Shown here one piece after another: positions 33,021-44,000 of a DNA stretch of 64,000 nucleotides; the stretch's first letter is position 1; each line of letters opens with the position of its first letter. This DNA is from Pseudorasbora parva (Eukaryota > Chordata > Actinopteri > Cypriniformes > Gobionidae). Position numbers and translations under genes: made by a program. The notes under the pieces were generated by a model that did not search any database, was not told the DNA's origin, and saw only the letters and a program-made list of their open reading frames with translations. The stretch is from positions 9,172,827 to 9,236,826 of the forward strand of contig NC_090179.1 of the NCBI RefSeq assembly GCF_024679245.1, written 5' to 3'.

Positions 33021-34073
33021 ATGGCGAGCGAGCAGTTCAGACGGTGTGTGCCTCCCTGTCCGCGCTTTATTTCGGGCACGGACACACACCAGCTCTGTGT
33101 GCAGTGTCTCGGCGTGCAGCACGCCCGGGCCGCTCTCGAGGGAGCGGCTTGCGGCGAATGTGATAAGCTGCCGCTGAGAGTACTGCGCTCGCGGCTGGCG
33201 GTCTTTGACGAGGCCGGTCAGCCTCGCGAGCCTCGCGGTTCTGGGCCCGCTGTTGCCGAGGCAGAGCGGCGCCGCAGGTCGTGGGGCTCGCAGCTGGATC
33301 TGTCAGCGGGATTAGGGAATGTTGAGGCATCTCTCTCTTCCTCTGACGATTCAGAGGATCTTCCGCCACGTGTGGAAGCCCGCGCTGCGGCTTCTTCCCG
33401 CGAGGCGGAGGATCAGGTGCTCATGCTGTCCGATTCCGAGGGATCGTTGACAATGAGCACCGAAGCAGGCGCAGTGGGGCAGTCCCCACCCCACTCGCAG
33501 GCTATGGAGGAGCTCGTGGAGGTCTTGACTTGCGCTGTGGCCAAGCTGAGTTTAGATTGGCCACAAGAGGAAGTGCACGTCCAGCCGCCAAGCAAGCTGG
33601 ACGAGCGCTTCTTCAAGCGTCGAGCCCAGCCTCCACGCCGGGGTCTGCCGTTTTTCCCCGACCTGCACAGTGAGCTGTGCAGGGCGTGGGAGAAACCCTT
33701 CTCAGCACGTTTGACTACGCCCCCTGCGCTTGACTTCGCTAACGTGCTGGGGGCGTCTGAGAAGGGATATGTTGCGCTGCCGAGGGTAGAAGAGGCGCTC
33801 GCGGGCCACCTCTCTCCCGAGACAGCAGCTTCATTGAAGACCCCGGCATTGCCCTCGAAACCATGCCGAGAGACTTCGAAGCTGGTGGCGAGGGCATATA
33901 GTGCGGCTGGTCGCGCTGGTGGGTGCCTGCACACTCTTGCGGTTCTGCAGGCCTACCAAGCGGACTTGCTGAAGGAGCTCGATGAGGGCGAGGGTCCCTC
34001 TCCGGAGGATGTGACTGAGCTGAGGAAGGCAGCGGATTTGTCTCTTCGTGTCACAGAAACAGGCGGCCCGTGA
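33021..34073 (+). CDS. DIRS copy 2 gag-like protein (C-terminally frameshifted)
   Basis: 350 residues with an amino-acid sequence identical to copy 1. The three nucleotide differences in this frame (gct/gca, tcg/tcc and gag/gaa codons) are all silent. The Cys/His cluster at residues 9-47 is intact, and the frame stops at the same premature TGA. Silent-only differences over 350 codons are few enough to be chance, so they do not prove selection after the duplication. Confidence 0.75.
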   Translation: MASEQFRRCVPPCPRFISGTDTHQLCVQCLGVQHARAALEGAACGECDKLPLRVLRSRLAVFDEAGQPREPRGSGPAVAEAERRRRSWGSQLDLSAGLGNVEASLSSSDDSEDLPPRVEARAAASSREAEDQVLMLSDSEGSLTMSTEAGAVGQSPPHSQAMEELVEVLTCAVAKLSLDWPQEEVHVQPPSKLDERFFKRRAQPPRRGLPFFPDLHSELCRAWEKPFSARLTTPPALDFANVLGASEKGYVALPRVEEALAGHLSPETAASLKTPALPSKPCRETSKLVARAYSAAGRAGGCLHTLAVLQAYQADLLKELDEGEGPSPEDVTELRKAADLSLRVTETGGP

Positions 34074-34914
34074 TATCGGCCGCTCCATGACGGGTTTGGT
34101 GTGCGCGGAGAAACATCTCTGGCTGAACCTGTCGGGGATCAGGGAGAGAGACAGACACTTTCTCCTTGATTCCCCGGTTTCGCCTTCTGGCCTTTTCGGC
34201 GGCGCTGTGAGCACCGTCGTCGAGAGGTTTCAGGAGGTGAAAAATAAGGCTGCCGCTCTCAGCCAGTTCATCCCTCGCCGCTGGGGCTCCTCCAGCAAGG
34301 CTGCCTCGAGCGGGCAGTCTCGGCCAGCAGAGGGCTCCTCGCACCGTGAGGTGCAGAAGCAGAGCGTCGCTTCTCGTGCCCCTCCTGAGGGAGCTTGGCA
34401 GAAGAAGCGACGCTCTCGCGGGAAGTCTTCAAAGCCGAAGACCGACCTGACCGACCGACCTTATTCAGGCCAAGAAGGCTTCCAAGCGGTCCTAGCTGCG
34501 GCAAGACCGCTGAGAGCTGTCCCCCACGGGGCGGAGCGACCGAGGTCGTTCTCCCCCCGAGGCTCTCGGGAAATCGATGTTGTGCTCTCGCAGTCAAAAG
34601 GGCTCCGGACCACGTCGTTTCCCCATGTTCGCGCGCGGCTCTGGCCAGCACATATAAAATCTGCGGCAGAGCAGCGACTGCGTTCACACACCGGAAATCT
34701 ACCTCGATTAGTCCCTGCCGGTTATCCGCTTCAGGGGGTCGAGGGAGAGGTTCGGTTGATACCCCAGACCAGCCTCGAGAGGCTGGTCCCCTTATCAGAG
34801 TATCTCGGCGCATGGTCATGCCTTCCGAATATCTCTGTGTGGGCCCTGCGCACTGTAGAACGGGGATACAGACTGCAGTTCAGAGTTCCCCCCCCCCGAA
34901 ATTTGGGGGGATAG
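34048..34914 (+). pseudogene. DIRS copy 2 gag C-terminus and pol N-terminus, shifted frame
   Basis: Same structure as the copy 1 segment: Gag continuation, basic tail, start of RT, ending after the ten-C run (34,888-34,897). One two-base change (aag cag to aat aag at 34,245-34,246) turns Lys-Gln into Asn-Lys. The CpG at the copy 1 19,795 site is kept here (cgtcgtttcc), while copy 1 has the A form. Confidence 0.65.
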
Positions 34915-36665
34915 TCTGGACAGTGGTCGGTCCCGAGCAGGTGGGGGTAATGGGGCAGGAAGTACACTCTCTGCTGGAAAAAGGGGCGATAGAAAGGGTC
35001 CCCCCGCCAGAAAGGGAGGTCGGGTTCTACAGCCGGTACTTCATAGTCCCCAAGAAGGATGGGGGGTTGCGTCCAATTTTAGATCTCAGGCTTCTGAATC
35101 GGTCTCTGAGGAGATACAGGTTCAGGATGCTAACCATTCCTGTTATCGTGAGTCAGATCCAGTTCGAGGACTGGTTCGTCACGATAGATCTAAAGGACGC
35201 TTACTTCCATATTTCCATCCTTCCCAGTCACAGGAAGTTCCTGAGGTTCGCTTTCGGGGGCGAAGCATTCCAATATCGGGTCCTTCCCTTTGGCCTAGCC
35301 TTGTCACCTCGCACCTTCACAAAGTACATGGATGCAGCCCTGGCTCCGCTAAGACTCCAGGGCATCCGGGTACTGAATTATATCGACGACTGGTTGATCA
35401 TGGCCAGGTCGTACGATATGGCAGTTCAGCATTGAGATGCTGTTCTAGCACACATGAGGTGTTTGGGGTTGAGACTCAACGCGAAAAAGAGCGCGTTGAC
35501 GCCCTCCCAGAGAATTACGTTCCTGGGAATAGTGTGGGACTCGGTAACGATGCGGGCACACATGTCACCCGCACGTATCGAGACCATACGGGCGGAGGTC
35601 TCAAGTATAAGGTTGGGCCACAGCATCCCTGTCAAACAGTTCCAGAGACTGGTGGGTCTCATGGCAGCAGCGTCCAGTGTGATTCCGCTCGGCCTGCTCC
35701 ACATGAGACCGCTACAGTGGTGGCTGAGAACCAAGGGGTTTTCTCCGAAGGGGAATCCCTTCCGTATGATCAGGGTAACGCGCAAATGCATTCGTTCCCT
35801 GGTTATATGGAAGAAACCTTGGTTTCTGTCCCTGGGGCTAGTATTGGGAGCATCGTGTTGCCGGAAAACCGTTTCAACAGATGCATCCCTTACTGGTTGG
35901 GGCGCGGTCATGGAAGGCCAAGGGGCGAGAGGTCCTTGGACAGCCCAGCATGCTACATGGCACATCAACTGCCTAGAGATGCTGGCTGTCTGGAAAGCTC
36001 TGAGGAGTTTTCTCGAGGACCTTCGCGGCCACCATGTCCTGATACGATCCGACAACACTGCCGTGGTATCGTATCTAAATCATCAGGGGGGTCTGAGATC
36101 GCGCCCTCTGTACAGACTGGCGCATCAGGTCCTCCTGTGGTCCCACGGGTAACTGTCTTCTCTCAGGGCAGTTTATATCCCGGGGGACCAGAACCAGGGA
36201 GCAGACATCCTGTCAAGGCAGGGGCTGAGGCCCGGGGAGTGGCGTCTCCATCCAGAGGTGGTGGAGGCCATATGCGAGAGGTTTGGCCAAATGGAAGTGG
36301 ATTTGTTTGCGTCTCGAGAGACGACCCACTGTCCACTTTGGTTCTCCCTCAGGCATCCGGCTCCGTTGGGCCTGGATGCCATGTCACAGGCGTGGCCGAG
36401 GCTGCGTCTGTACGCATTTCCCCCGATTGCTCTGCTCCCGGGAGTTCTGGAGCGGGTTCGCCGGGAAGGCATTCGCCTGCTTCTGATAGCACCCCGGTGG
36501 CCGACCAGGGTATGGTTCTCCGACATTATGGACCTGCTAGACGACCTTCCATGGCAGATTCCTCTGAGGAGGGATCTGTTGACTCAGGCGGGGGGCTCGA
36601 TATTTCACCCCCAGACAGAGTTATGGAACCTGTGGGCTTGGCCCCTGAGGGGGCAGAGCTCATAG
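34898..36665 (+). pseudogene. DIRS copy 2 pol: RT, RNase H, methyltransferase-like
   Basis: Same domains and same two in-frame stops as copy 1, here TGA 35,433-35,435 and TAA 36,150-36,152. Catalytic YIDDW (35,379-35,393) and the RNase H acidic residues are intact. Amino-acid differences from copy 1: Met to Thr in QRIMFLGIV, Leu to Val in HPEVLEAI, and Pro to Thr near the C-terminus (QPELWN). The Met/Thr site is a CpG difference (atg versus acg), where copy 2 has the likely older form. Confidence 0.88.
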
Positions 36666-37705
36666 AAGAAGGGCTGTCAGCAGGTGTCGTGGAGACTATA
36701 CTCAGCTCCAGGGCTCCTTCCACCAGGAAGCTGTACAACTTGAAGTGGAGAGTGTTCTCCATATGGTGTAGAGACCGTGAAGTAGACCCAGTGAACTGCG
36801 CTGTGGCTTCAGTACTGGAGTTTCTGCAAGATCGGTTTTCCTCCGGGCTTACCCCGTCCACACTTAAGGTGTATGTGGCCGCGATAGGAGCTTTCCACGC
36901 ACCATTAGGTGAAGGACCTCTGGGGAGGCACCATCTGGTTGTACGGTTCCTCCGAGGAGCGCGGAGGATGAGACCTGTGGCTCGTTCTAGGATCCCTGCG
37001 TGGGATCTGGCAGTGGTTCTCGAAGGGTTGGTTGAGGCCCCCTTCGAACCGCTGGAGTTGGCTGAGGCCAAGAACCTCACGCTTAAGGTAGCTTTTCTCT
37101 TAGCCATCACCTCTCTGAGGAGGGTGGGGGACCTTCAGGCATTGGCAGTCACACCCAATTGCTTGGAGTTTGCCCCAGGCAATGTGAAAGCTATCTTGCG
37201 GCCGACCCCGGGATACGTCCCCAAGGTACCGTATAATGCGGTACGGTCGGTGGTTCTCCAGGCTTTTCATCCCCCGCCTCATGTGACGGCAGATGAGGGC
37301 AGGCTTCACCTCCTCTGCCCGGTGCGGGCATTGAGGATTTATTTGGAGAGGTCTGCCCAGTGGAGGAAGTCAGACCAGTTGTTAGTGTGCTTTGGTCCAC
37401 CTAGGAAAGGGCTGCCTGCAGCAAAACAGACAATTAGTAACTGGATTGTCCAGGCAATAGCCACGGCCTATCAGGTGCGCAACTTGCCTTCACCTATAGC
37501 CGTGAGGGCGCATTCTACCAGGGGCATGGCCTCCTCGGTAGCCCTCCTTTCCGGAGCTTCTTTGCAAGAGATTTGCGAGGCGGCTGGGTGGGCCACACCG
37601 CATACCTTCGTGAGGTATTATAGTCTGCACCTCCCGGCGACGCCAGGCGCTAGGGTGCTCGCCCCTGATTATGCACTCCGGTTCATGTCATGGGGTGCAA
37701 GATAG
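36512..37705 (+). CDS. DIRS copy 2 tyrosine recombinase
   Basis: Open frame identical to copy 1 except one residue near the N-terminus (Ala to Asp in SPPARVMEP, the same base change that alters Pro to Thr in the overlapping pol frame). Arg of SLRRVGD, HSTR, Trp and the RYYSLHL tyrosine are all kept, so the product could in principle be catalytic and act on the ends of both copies. The start is uncertain between 36,512 and 36,551. Confidence 0.88.
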   Translation: MVLRHYGPARRPSMADSSEEGSVDSGGGLDISPPDRVMEPVGLAPEGAELIEEGLSAGVVETILSSRAPSTRKLYNLKWRVFSIWCRDREVDPVNCAVASVLEFLQDRFSSGLTPSTLKVYVAAIGAFHAPLGEGPLGRHHLVVRFLRGARRMRPVARSRIPAWDLAVVLEGLVEAPFEPLELAEAKNLTLKVAFLLAITSLRRVGDLQALAVTPNCLEFAPGNVKAILRPTPGYVPKVPYNAVRSVVLQAFHPPPHVTADEGRLHLLCPVRALRIYLERSAQWRKSDQLLVCFGPPRKGLPAAKQTISNWIVQAIATAYQVRNLPSPIAVRAHSTRGMASSVALLSGASLQEICEAAGWATPHTFVRYYSLHLPATPGARVLAPDYALRFMSWGAR

Positions 37706-37724
37706 GCGAGGACTAGTGGGTACT

Positions 37725-37836
37725 CGTTCCCCGATGTGTCATCTACGATGACGCAGTGCGAGTTCCCTCGATAAAGGGAACGTCTCGGGTTATGAATATA
37801 ACCCATGTTCCCTGAGAGGGAACGAGACACTGCGTC
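37725..37836. repeat. DIRS copy 2 internal complementary region
   Basis: Complement of both termini, with the halves overlapping at AAC (37,779-37,781). Identical by eye to copy 1. Confidence 0.92.
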
Positions 37837-37879
37837 TCGTAGCCCCGCCTATCTACAGAGCGGCCCGCTTCATAGCAGT

Positions 37880-38039
37880 AAGCTGCGTTTGCTTGTGCCG
37901 GCGTCCCTTTATACCTCCGGGTATGCCGTCACTCGTTACGTCATCACGCAACACCAATCAAGATTGGACTTTTTTGATATGAACTCAGCAGCGTCACGCC
38001 GTGGGCGTTCCCCGATGTGTCATCTACGATGACGCAGTG
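37880..38039 (-). repeat. DIRS copy 2 right inverted terminal repeat
   Basis: 160 bp, complementary to 32,779-32,938. A 49-bp right tip with two hairpins follows (38,040-38,088), ending in the junction GTT. Confidence 0.92.
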
Positions 38040-38088
38040 TCTCGTTCCCTCTCAGGGAACATGGGTTATATTCATAACCCGAGACGTT

Positions 38089-41000
38089 TCTTCAGTATAT
38101 CAAGGATGAGATTTTTTTGACAAAAAAAAAAAATCTGACCCGAGATTCCATGAACTTGAACTTTCTATGCATATAAATAGAATCCATCTCATGTTTTATT
38201 AGTTCTTCAATGATTACCATTTTATCTTATTTTTGGCCAGATTGTTTGAACTTGAACCTTCTTTAAAGACTTCTGACATTCTGATGTTTCTTCAGTAGAT
38301 CAAGGATGATAATTTTTTGACAAAAAAAAAATCTGACCCTGGATCCCATGAACTTGAACTTTCTATGCATATAAATAGATTCATTCTAATGCATTGGTTC
38401 AGGGAGGACCTATTGAACTTATCTGTGCCCAAATACTCTTTGAACTTGAACATTCTACACAGACTTTATGACTACCTGTGGTTTCATCAGTAGGTCAAGG
38501 AAGACATTTTTTGACAAAAAAAAAATCTGACCCTGGATCCCATGAATTTGAACTTTCTATGCATATAAATAGATTCATTCTGATGCATTGGTTCAGGGAT
38601 GACATATTGAACCTATTTGTGGCCAAATAGTCTTTGAACTTGAACATTATACACAGACTTTATGACTTTTTGTTGTTTCTTCAGTATATAAAGGATGAGA
38701 TTTTTTTTGACAAAAAAAAGATTCTGACCCTGGATCCCATGAACTTGAAATTTCTATGCACATAAAAAGATTCATTCTGATGCATTGGTTCAGGGATGAC
38801 CTATTGAACCTATTTGTGGCCAAATAGTCTTTGAACTTGAACATTATACACAGACTTTATGACTTTTTGTTGTTTCTTCAGTATATCAAGGATGAGATTT
38901 TTTGACAAAAAAAAAAGATTCTGACCCTGGATCCCATGAACTTGAAATTTCTATGCACATAAAAAGATTCCTTCTAATGCAGTGGTTCAAGGATGACCTT
39001 TTGAACTTATTTGTGCCCAAATACTCTTTAAACTTGAACATTCTATAAAGACTTTATGACTACCTGTGGTTTCATCAGTAGGTCAAGGAAGATATTTAAA
39101 AAAAAAAATAAATAAATAAATCTCACCCTAGATTCCTTGAACTTGAACTTTCTATGCATATAAATAGATTCCTTCTGATGCAGTGGTACAGGGATGATCT
39201 ATTGTACCTATTTGTGGCCAAATAGTCTTTGAACTTGAACATTCCACACAGACTTTATGACTTTCTGTTGTTTCTTCAGTATATCAAGGATGAGATTTTT
39301 TTGACAAAAAAAAAAAAAAATCTGACCCGAGATTCCATGAACTTGAACTTTCTATGCATATAAATAGAGTCCTTCTGATGTTTTATTAGTTCTTCAATGA
39401 TGACCATTTGAACTTATTTTTGGCCAGATTCTTTGAACTTGAACCTTCTTTAAAGACTTCTGACATTCTGTTGTTTCTTCAGTAGATCAAGGATGAGAAT
39501 TTTTTGACAAAAAAAAAATCTGACCCTGGATCCCATGAACTTGAACTTTCTATGCATATAAATAGATTACTTCAGATGAAGTGGTTCAAGGATGACCTTT
39601 TGAACTTATTTGTGCCCAAATACTCTTTAAACTTGAACATTCTATAAAGACTTTATGACTACCTGTGGTTTCATCAGTAGGTCAAGGAAGATATTTTTTG
39701 AAAAAATAAATAAATAAATCTCACCCTAGATTCCTTGAACTTGAACTTTCTATGCATATAAATAGATTCCTTCTGATGCAGTGGTACAGGGAAGATCTAT
39801 TGAACCTATTTGTGGCCAGATAGTCTTTGAACTTGAACATTCCACACAGACTTTATGACTTTTTGTTGTTTCTTCAGTATATCAAGGATGAGATTTTTTT
39901 AACAAAAAAAAAAAAATCTGACCCGAGATTCCATGAACTTGAACTTTCTATGCATATCAATAGATTCCTTCTGATGTTTTATTAGTTCTTCAATGATGAC
40001 CATTTGAACTTATTTTTGGCCAGATTCTTTGAACTTGAACCTTCTTTAAAGACTTCTGACATTCCGTTGTTTCTTCAGTAGATCAAGGATGAGAATTTTT
40101 TGACAAAAATTTTTTTTACCCTGGATCCCATGAACTTGAACTTTCTATGCATATAAATTGATTCCTTCTGATGCAGTGGTACAGGGATGATCTATTGAAC
40201 CTATTTGTGGCCAAATAGTCTTTGAACTTGAACATTCCACACAGACTTTATGACTTCTGTTGTTTCTTCAGTATATCAAGGATGAGATTTTTTTGACAAA
40301 AAAAAAAAATCTGACCCGAGATTCCATGAACTTGAACTTTCTATGCATATAAATAGATTCCTTCTGATGTTTTATTAGTTCTTCAATGATGACCATTTGA
40401 ACTTATTTTTGGCCAGATTCTTTGAACTTGAACCTTCTTTAAAGACTTCTGACATTCTGTTGTTTCTTCAGTAGATCAAGGATGAGAATTTTTTGACAAA
40501 AACAAATCTGACCCTGGATCTCATGAACTTGAACTTTCTATGCATATAAATTGATTCCTTCTGATGCAGTGGTTCAAGGATGACCTTTTGAACTTATTTG
40601 TGCCCAAATACTCTTTGACATTGAACATTCTTTAAAGACTTTATGACTACCTGTGGTTTCATCAGTAGGTCAAGGAAGACATTTTTTGACAAAAAAAAAT
40701 AAAAATCTCACCCTAGATTCCATGAACTTGAACTTTCTATGCATACAAATTCCTTCTGATGTTTTATTAGTTCTTCAAGGATGACCATTTGAACTTATTT
40801 TTGGCCAGATTCGTTGAACTTGAACCTTGTTTAAAGATTTCTGACATTCTGTTGTTTCTTCAGTATATCAAGGATGAGATTTTTTTGACAAAAAAAAGAT
40901 TCTGACCCTGGATCCCATGAACTTGAAATTTCTATGCATATAAATAGATTCCTTCTAATGCAGTGGTTCAAGGATGACCTTTTGAACTTATTTGTACCCA

Positions 41001-44000
41001 AATACTCTTTAAACTTGAACATTCCACACAGACTTTATGACTTTCTGTTGTTTCTTCATTATATCAAGGATGAGATTTTTTTGACAAGAAAAAAAAAATT
41101 CTGACCCGAGATTCCATGAACTTTTACTTTCTATGCATACAGATTCCTTCTGATGTTTTATTAGTTCTTCAAGGATGACCATTTGAACTTATTTTTGGCC
41201 AGATTCTTTGCACTTGAACCTTGTTTAAAGATTTCTGACATTCTGTTGTTTCTTCAGTAGATCAAGGATGAGATTTTTTTGACCAAAAAAAAAAAGATTC
41301 TGACCCTGGATCCCATGAACTTGAACTTTCTGTGCATATAAATAGATTACTTCTGATGCAGTGGTTCAAGGATGACCTTCTGAACTTATCTGTGCCCAAA
41401 TACTCTTTGAACTTGAACATTCTATAAAGACTTTATGACTACCTGTGGTTTCATCAGTAGGTCAAGGAAGACATTTTTTGACAAAAAAATAATAAATCTG
41501 ACCCTGGATCCCATGAATTTGAACTTTCTATGCATATAAATAGATTCCTTCTGATGCATTGGTTCAGGGATGACCTATTGAACCTATTTGTGGCCAAATA
41601 GTCTTTTAACTTGAACATTATACACAGACTTTATGACTTTTTGTTGTTTCTTCAGTATATCAAGGATGAGATTTTTTTGAGAAAAAAAAAAATTCTCACC
41701 CTAGATTCCATGAACTTGAACTTTCTATGCATATAAATAGAATCCATCTCATGTTTTATTAGTTCTTCAATGATGACCATTTTATCTTATTTTTGGCCAG
41801 ATTGTTTGAACTTGAACCTTCTTTAAAGACTTCTGACATTCTGTTGTTTCTTCAGTAGATCAAGGATGATAATTTTTTGACAAAAAAAAAAAAATCTGAC
41901 CCTGGATCCCATGAACTTGAAGTTTCTATGCATATAAAAAGATTCCTTCAATGCAGTGGTTCAAGGATGACCTTTTGAACTTATTTGTGCCGAAATACTC
42001 TTTAAACTTGAACATTCTATAAAGACTTTATGACTACCTGTGGTTTCATCAGTGGGTCAAGGAAGACATTTTTTGACAAAAAAATAAATAAAAAATCTGA
42101 CCCTAGATTCCATGAACTTGAACTTTCTATGCATATAAATAGATTCCTTCTGATGCAGTGGTTCAGGGATGACCTATTGAACCTATTTGTGGCCAAATAG
42201 TCTTTGAAATTGAACATTCCACACAGACTTTATGATTACCTGTTGTTTCATCAGTTGGTCAAGGAAGACATATTTTGGCAAAAAAAATAAATAAAAACAT
42301 TCTCACCCTAGATTCCATGAACTTGAACGTTCTATGCATATAAATAGATTTATTCTGATGTTTTATTAGTTCTTGAAGGATGACCTTTTGAACTTATTTT
42401 TGGCAAGATTCTTTGAACTTGAACCTTCTTTAAAGACTTCTGACATTCTGTTGTTTCTTCAGTAGATCAAGGTTGAGATTTTTTTGACAAAAAAAAAAAA
42501 GATTCTGACCCTGGATGCCATGAACTTGAACTTTCTACACATATAAATAGATTACTTCTGGTGCAGTGGTTCAAGGATGACCTTTTGAACTTATTTGTGC
42601 CCAAATACTCTTTGAACTTGAACATTCTATAAAGACTTTATGACTATTTGTGGTTTAATCAGTAGGTCAAGGAAGATATTTTTTGAAAAAAATAAATAAA
42701 TAAATCTCACCCTAGATTCCTTGAACTTGAACTTTCTATGCATATAAATAGATTTATTCTAATGTTTTATTAGTTCTTCAAGGATGACCTTTTGAACTTA
42801 TTTTTGGCCAGATTCTTTGAACTTGAACCTTCTTTAAAGACTTCTGACATTCTGTTGTTTCTTCAGTAGATCAAGGATGAGAATTTTTTGACAAAAAAAA
42901 ATCTGACCCTGGATCCCATGAACTTGAACTTTCTATGCATATAAATAGATTACTTCTGGTGCAGTGGTTCAAGGATGACCTTTTGAACTTATTTTTGCCC
43001 AAATACTCTTTGAACTTGAACATTCTATAAAGACTTTATGACTACCTGTGGTTTCATCAGTAGGTCAAGGAAGACATTTTTTGACAAAAAAAAAAAAATC
43101 TGACCCTGGATCCCATGAATTTGAACTTTCTATGCATATTAATAGATTCATTCTGATGCATTGGTTCAGGGAAGACCTATTGAACCTATTTGTGGCCAAA
43201 TAGTCTTTTAACTTGAACATTATACACAGACTTTATGACTTTTTGTTGTTTCTTCAGTATATCAAGGATGAGATTTTTTTGAGAAAAAAAAAAATTCTCA
43301 CCCTAGATTCCATGAACTTGAACTTTCTATTGCATATACAAAGATTCCTTCTAATGCAGTGGTTCAAGGATGACCTTTTGAACTTATTTGTGCCCAAATA
43401 CTCTTTAAACTTGAGCATTCTATAAAGACTTTATGACTACCTGTGGTTTCATCAGTAGGTCAAGGAAGACATTTTTTGACAAAAAATAAATAAAATAAAA
43501 ATCCCACCCTAGATTCCATGAACTTGAACTTTCTATGCATATAAATAAATTTATTCTGATGTTTTATTAGTTCTTCAAGGATGACATTTTGAACATATTT
43601 TTTGGCAAGATTCTTTGAACTTGAACCTTCTTTAAAGACTTCTGACATTCTGTTGTTTCTTCAGTAGATCAAAGATGAGATTTTTTTGACAAAAAAAAAG
43701 ATTCTGACCCTGAATCCCATGAACTTCAACTTTATATACAAATAAATAGATTCATTCTGATGCAGTGGTTCAAGGATGACCTTTTGAACTTATTTGTATC
43801 CAAATAGTCTTTGAACTTGAATATTCTACACAGACTTTATGACTTTCTATTTTTTCTTCAGTATATCAAGGATGAGATTTTTTTGACAAAAAAAAAATCT
43901 GACCCTGGATCCCATGAACTTGAAGTTTCTATGCATATAAAAAGATTCCTTCAATGCAGTGGTTCAAGGATGACCTTTTGAACTTATTTGTGCCGAAATA

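Larger units (their letters stand above)
32756..38088 (+). mobile_element. DIRS-type retrotransposon, copy 2
   Basis: Same length as copy 1 and shifted by exactly 14,822 bp throughout, so no indel separates them. I found eleven substitutions, at copy 1 positions 18,651, 18,663, 18,750, 19,423, 19,424, 19,795, 20,445, 20,697, 21,048, 21,439 and 21,793 (about 0.2 percent). Both copies share the gag and pol frameshift positions, both stops and the same insertion base in the same satellite monomer. It is therefore a duplicate of copy 1 rather than a second transposition. Confidence 0.95.
30655..42460 (+). repeat. 14.8-kb duplicated unit, copy 2 (truncated and rearranged at right)
   Basis: Collinear with 15,830 onward, including DIRS copy 2. 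The differences are: no retroposon (empty site 39,792), a gain of two monomers (about 394 bp) near 40,860-41,230, and a jump at about 42,460 from sequence like 28,220 to sequence like 30,180 (gatgccatgaacttgaac, tttaatcagtaggtc). Copy 2 therefore lacks the equivalent of 28,220-30,170, or copy 1 gained it. Confidence 0.75.

Noticed and set aside
17934..38088. Two independent DIRS insertions into the same satellite position
   Set aside because: Shared frameshifts, stops, flank variants and a constant offset show one insertion followed by duplication.
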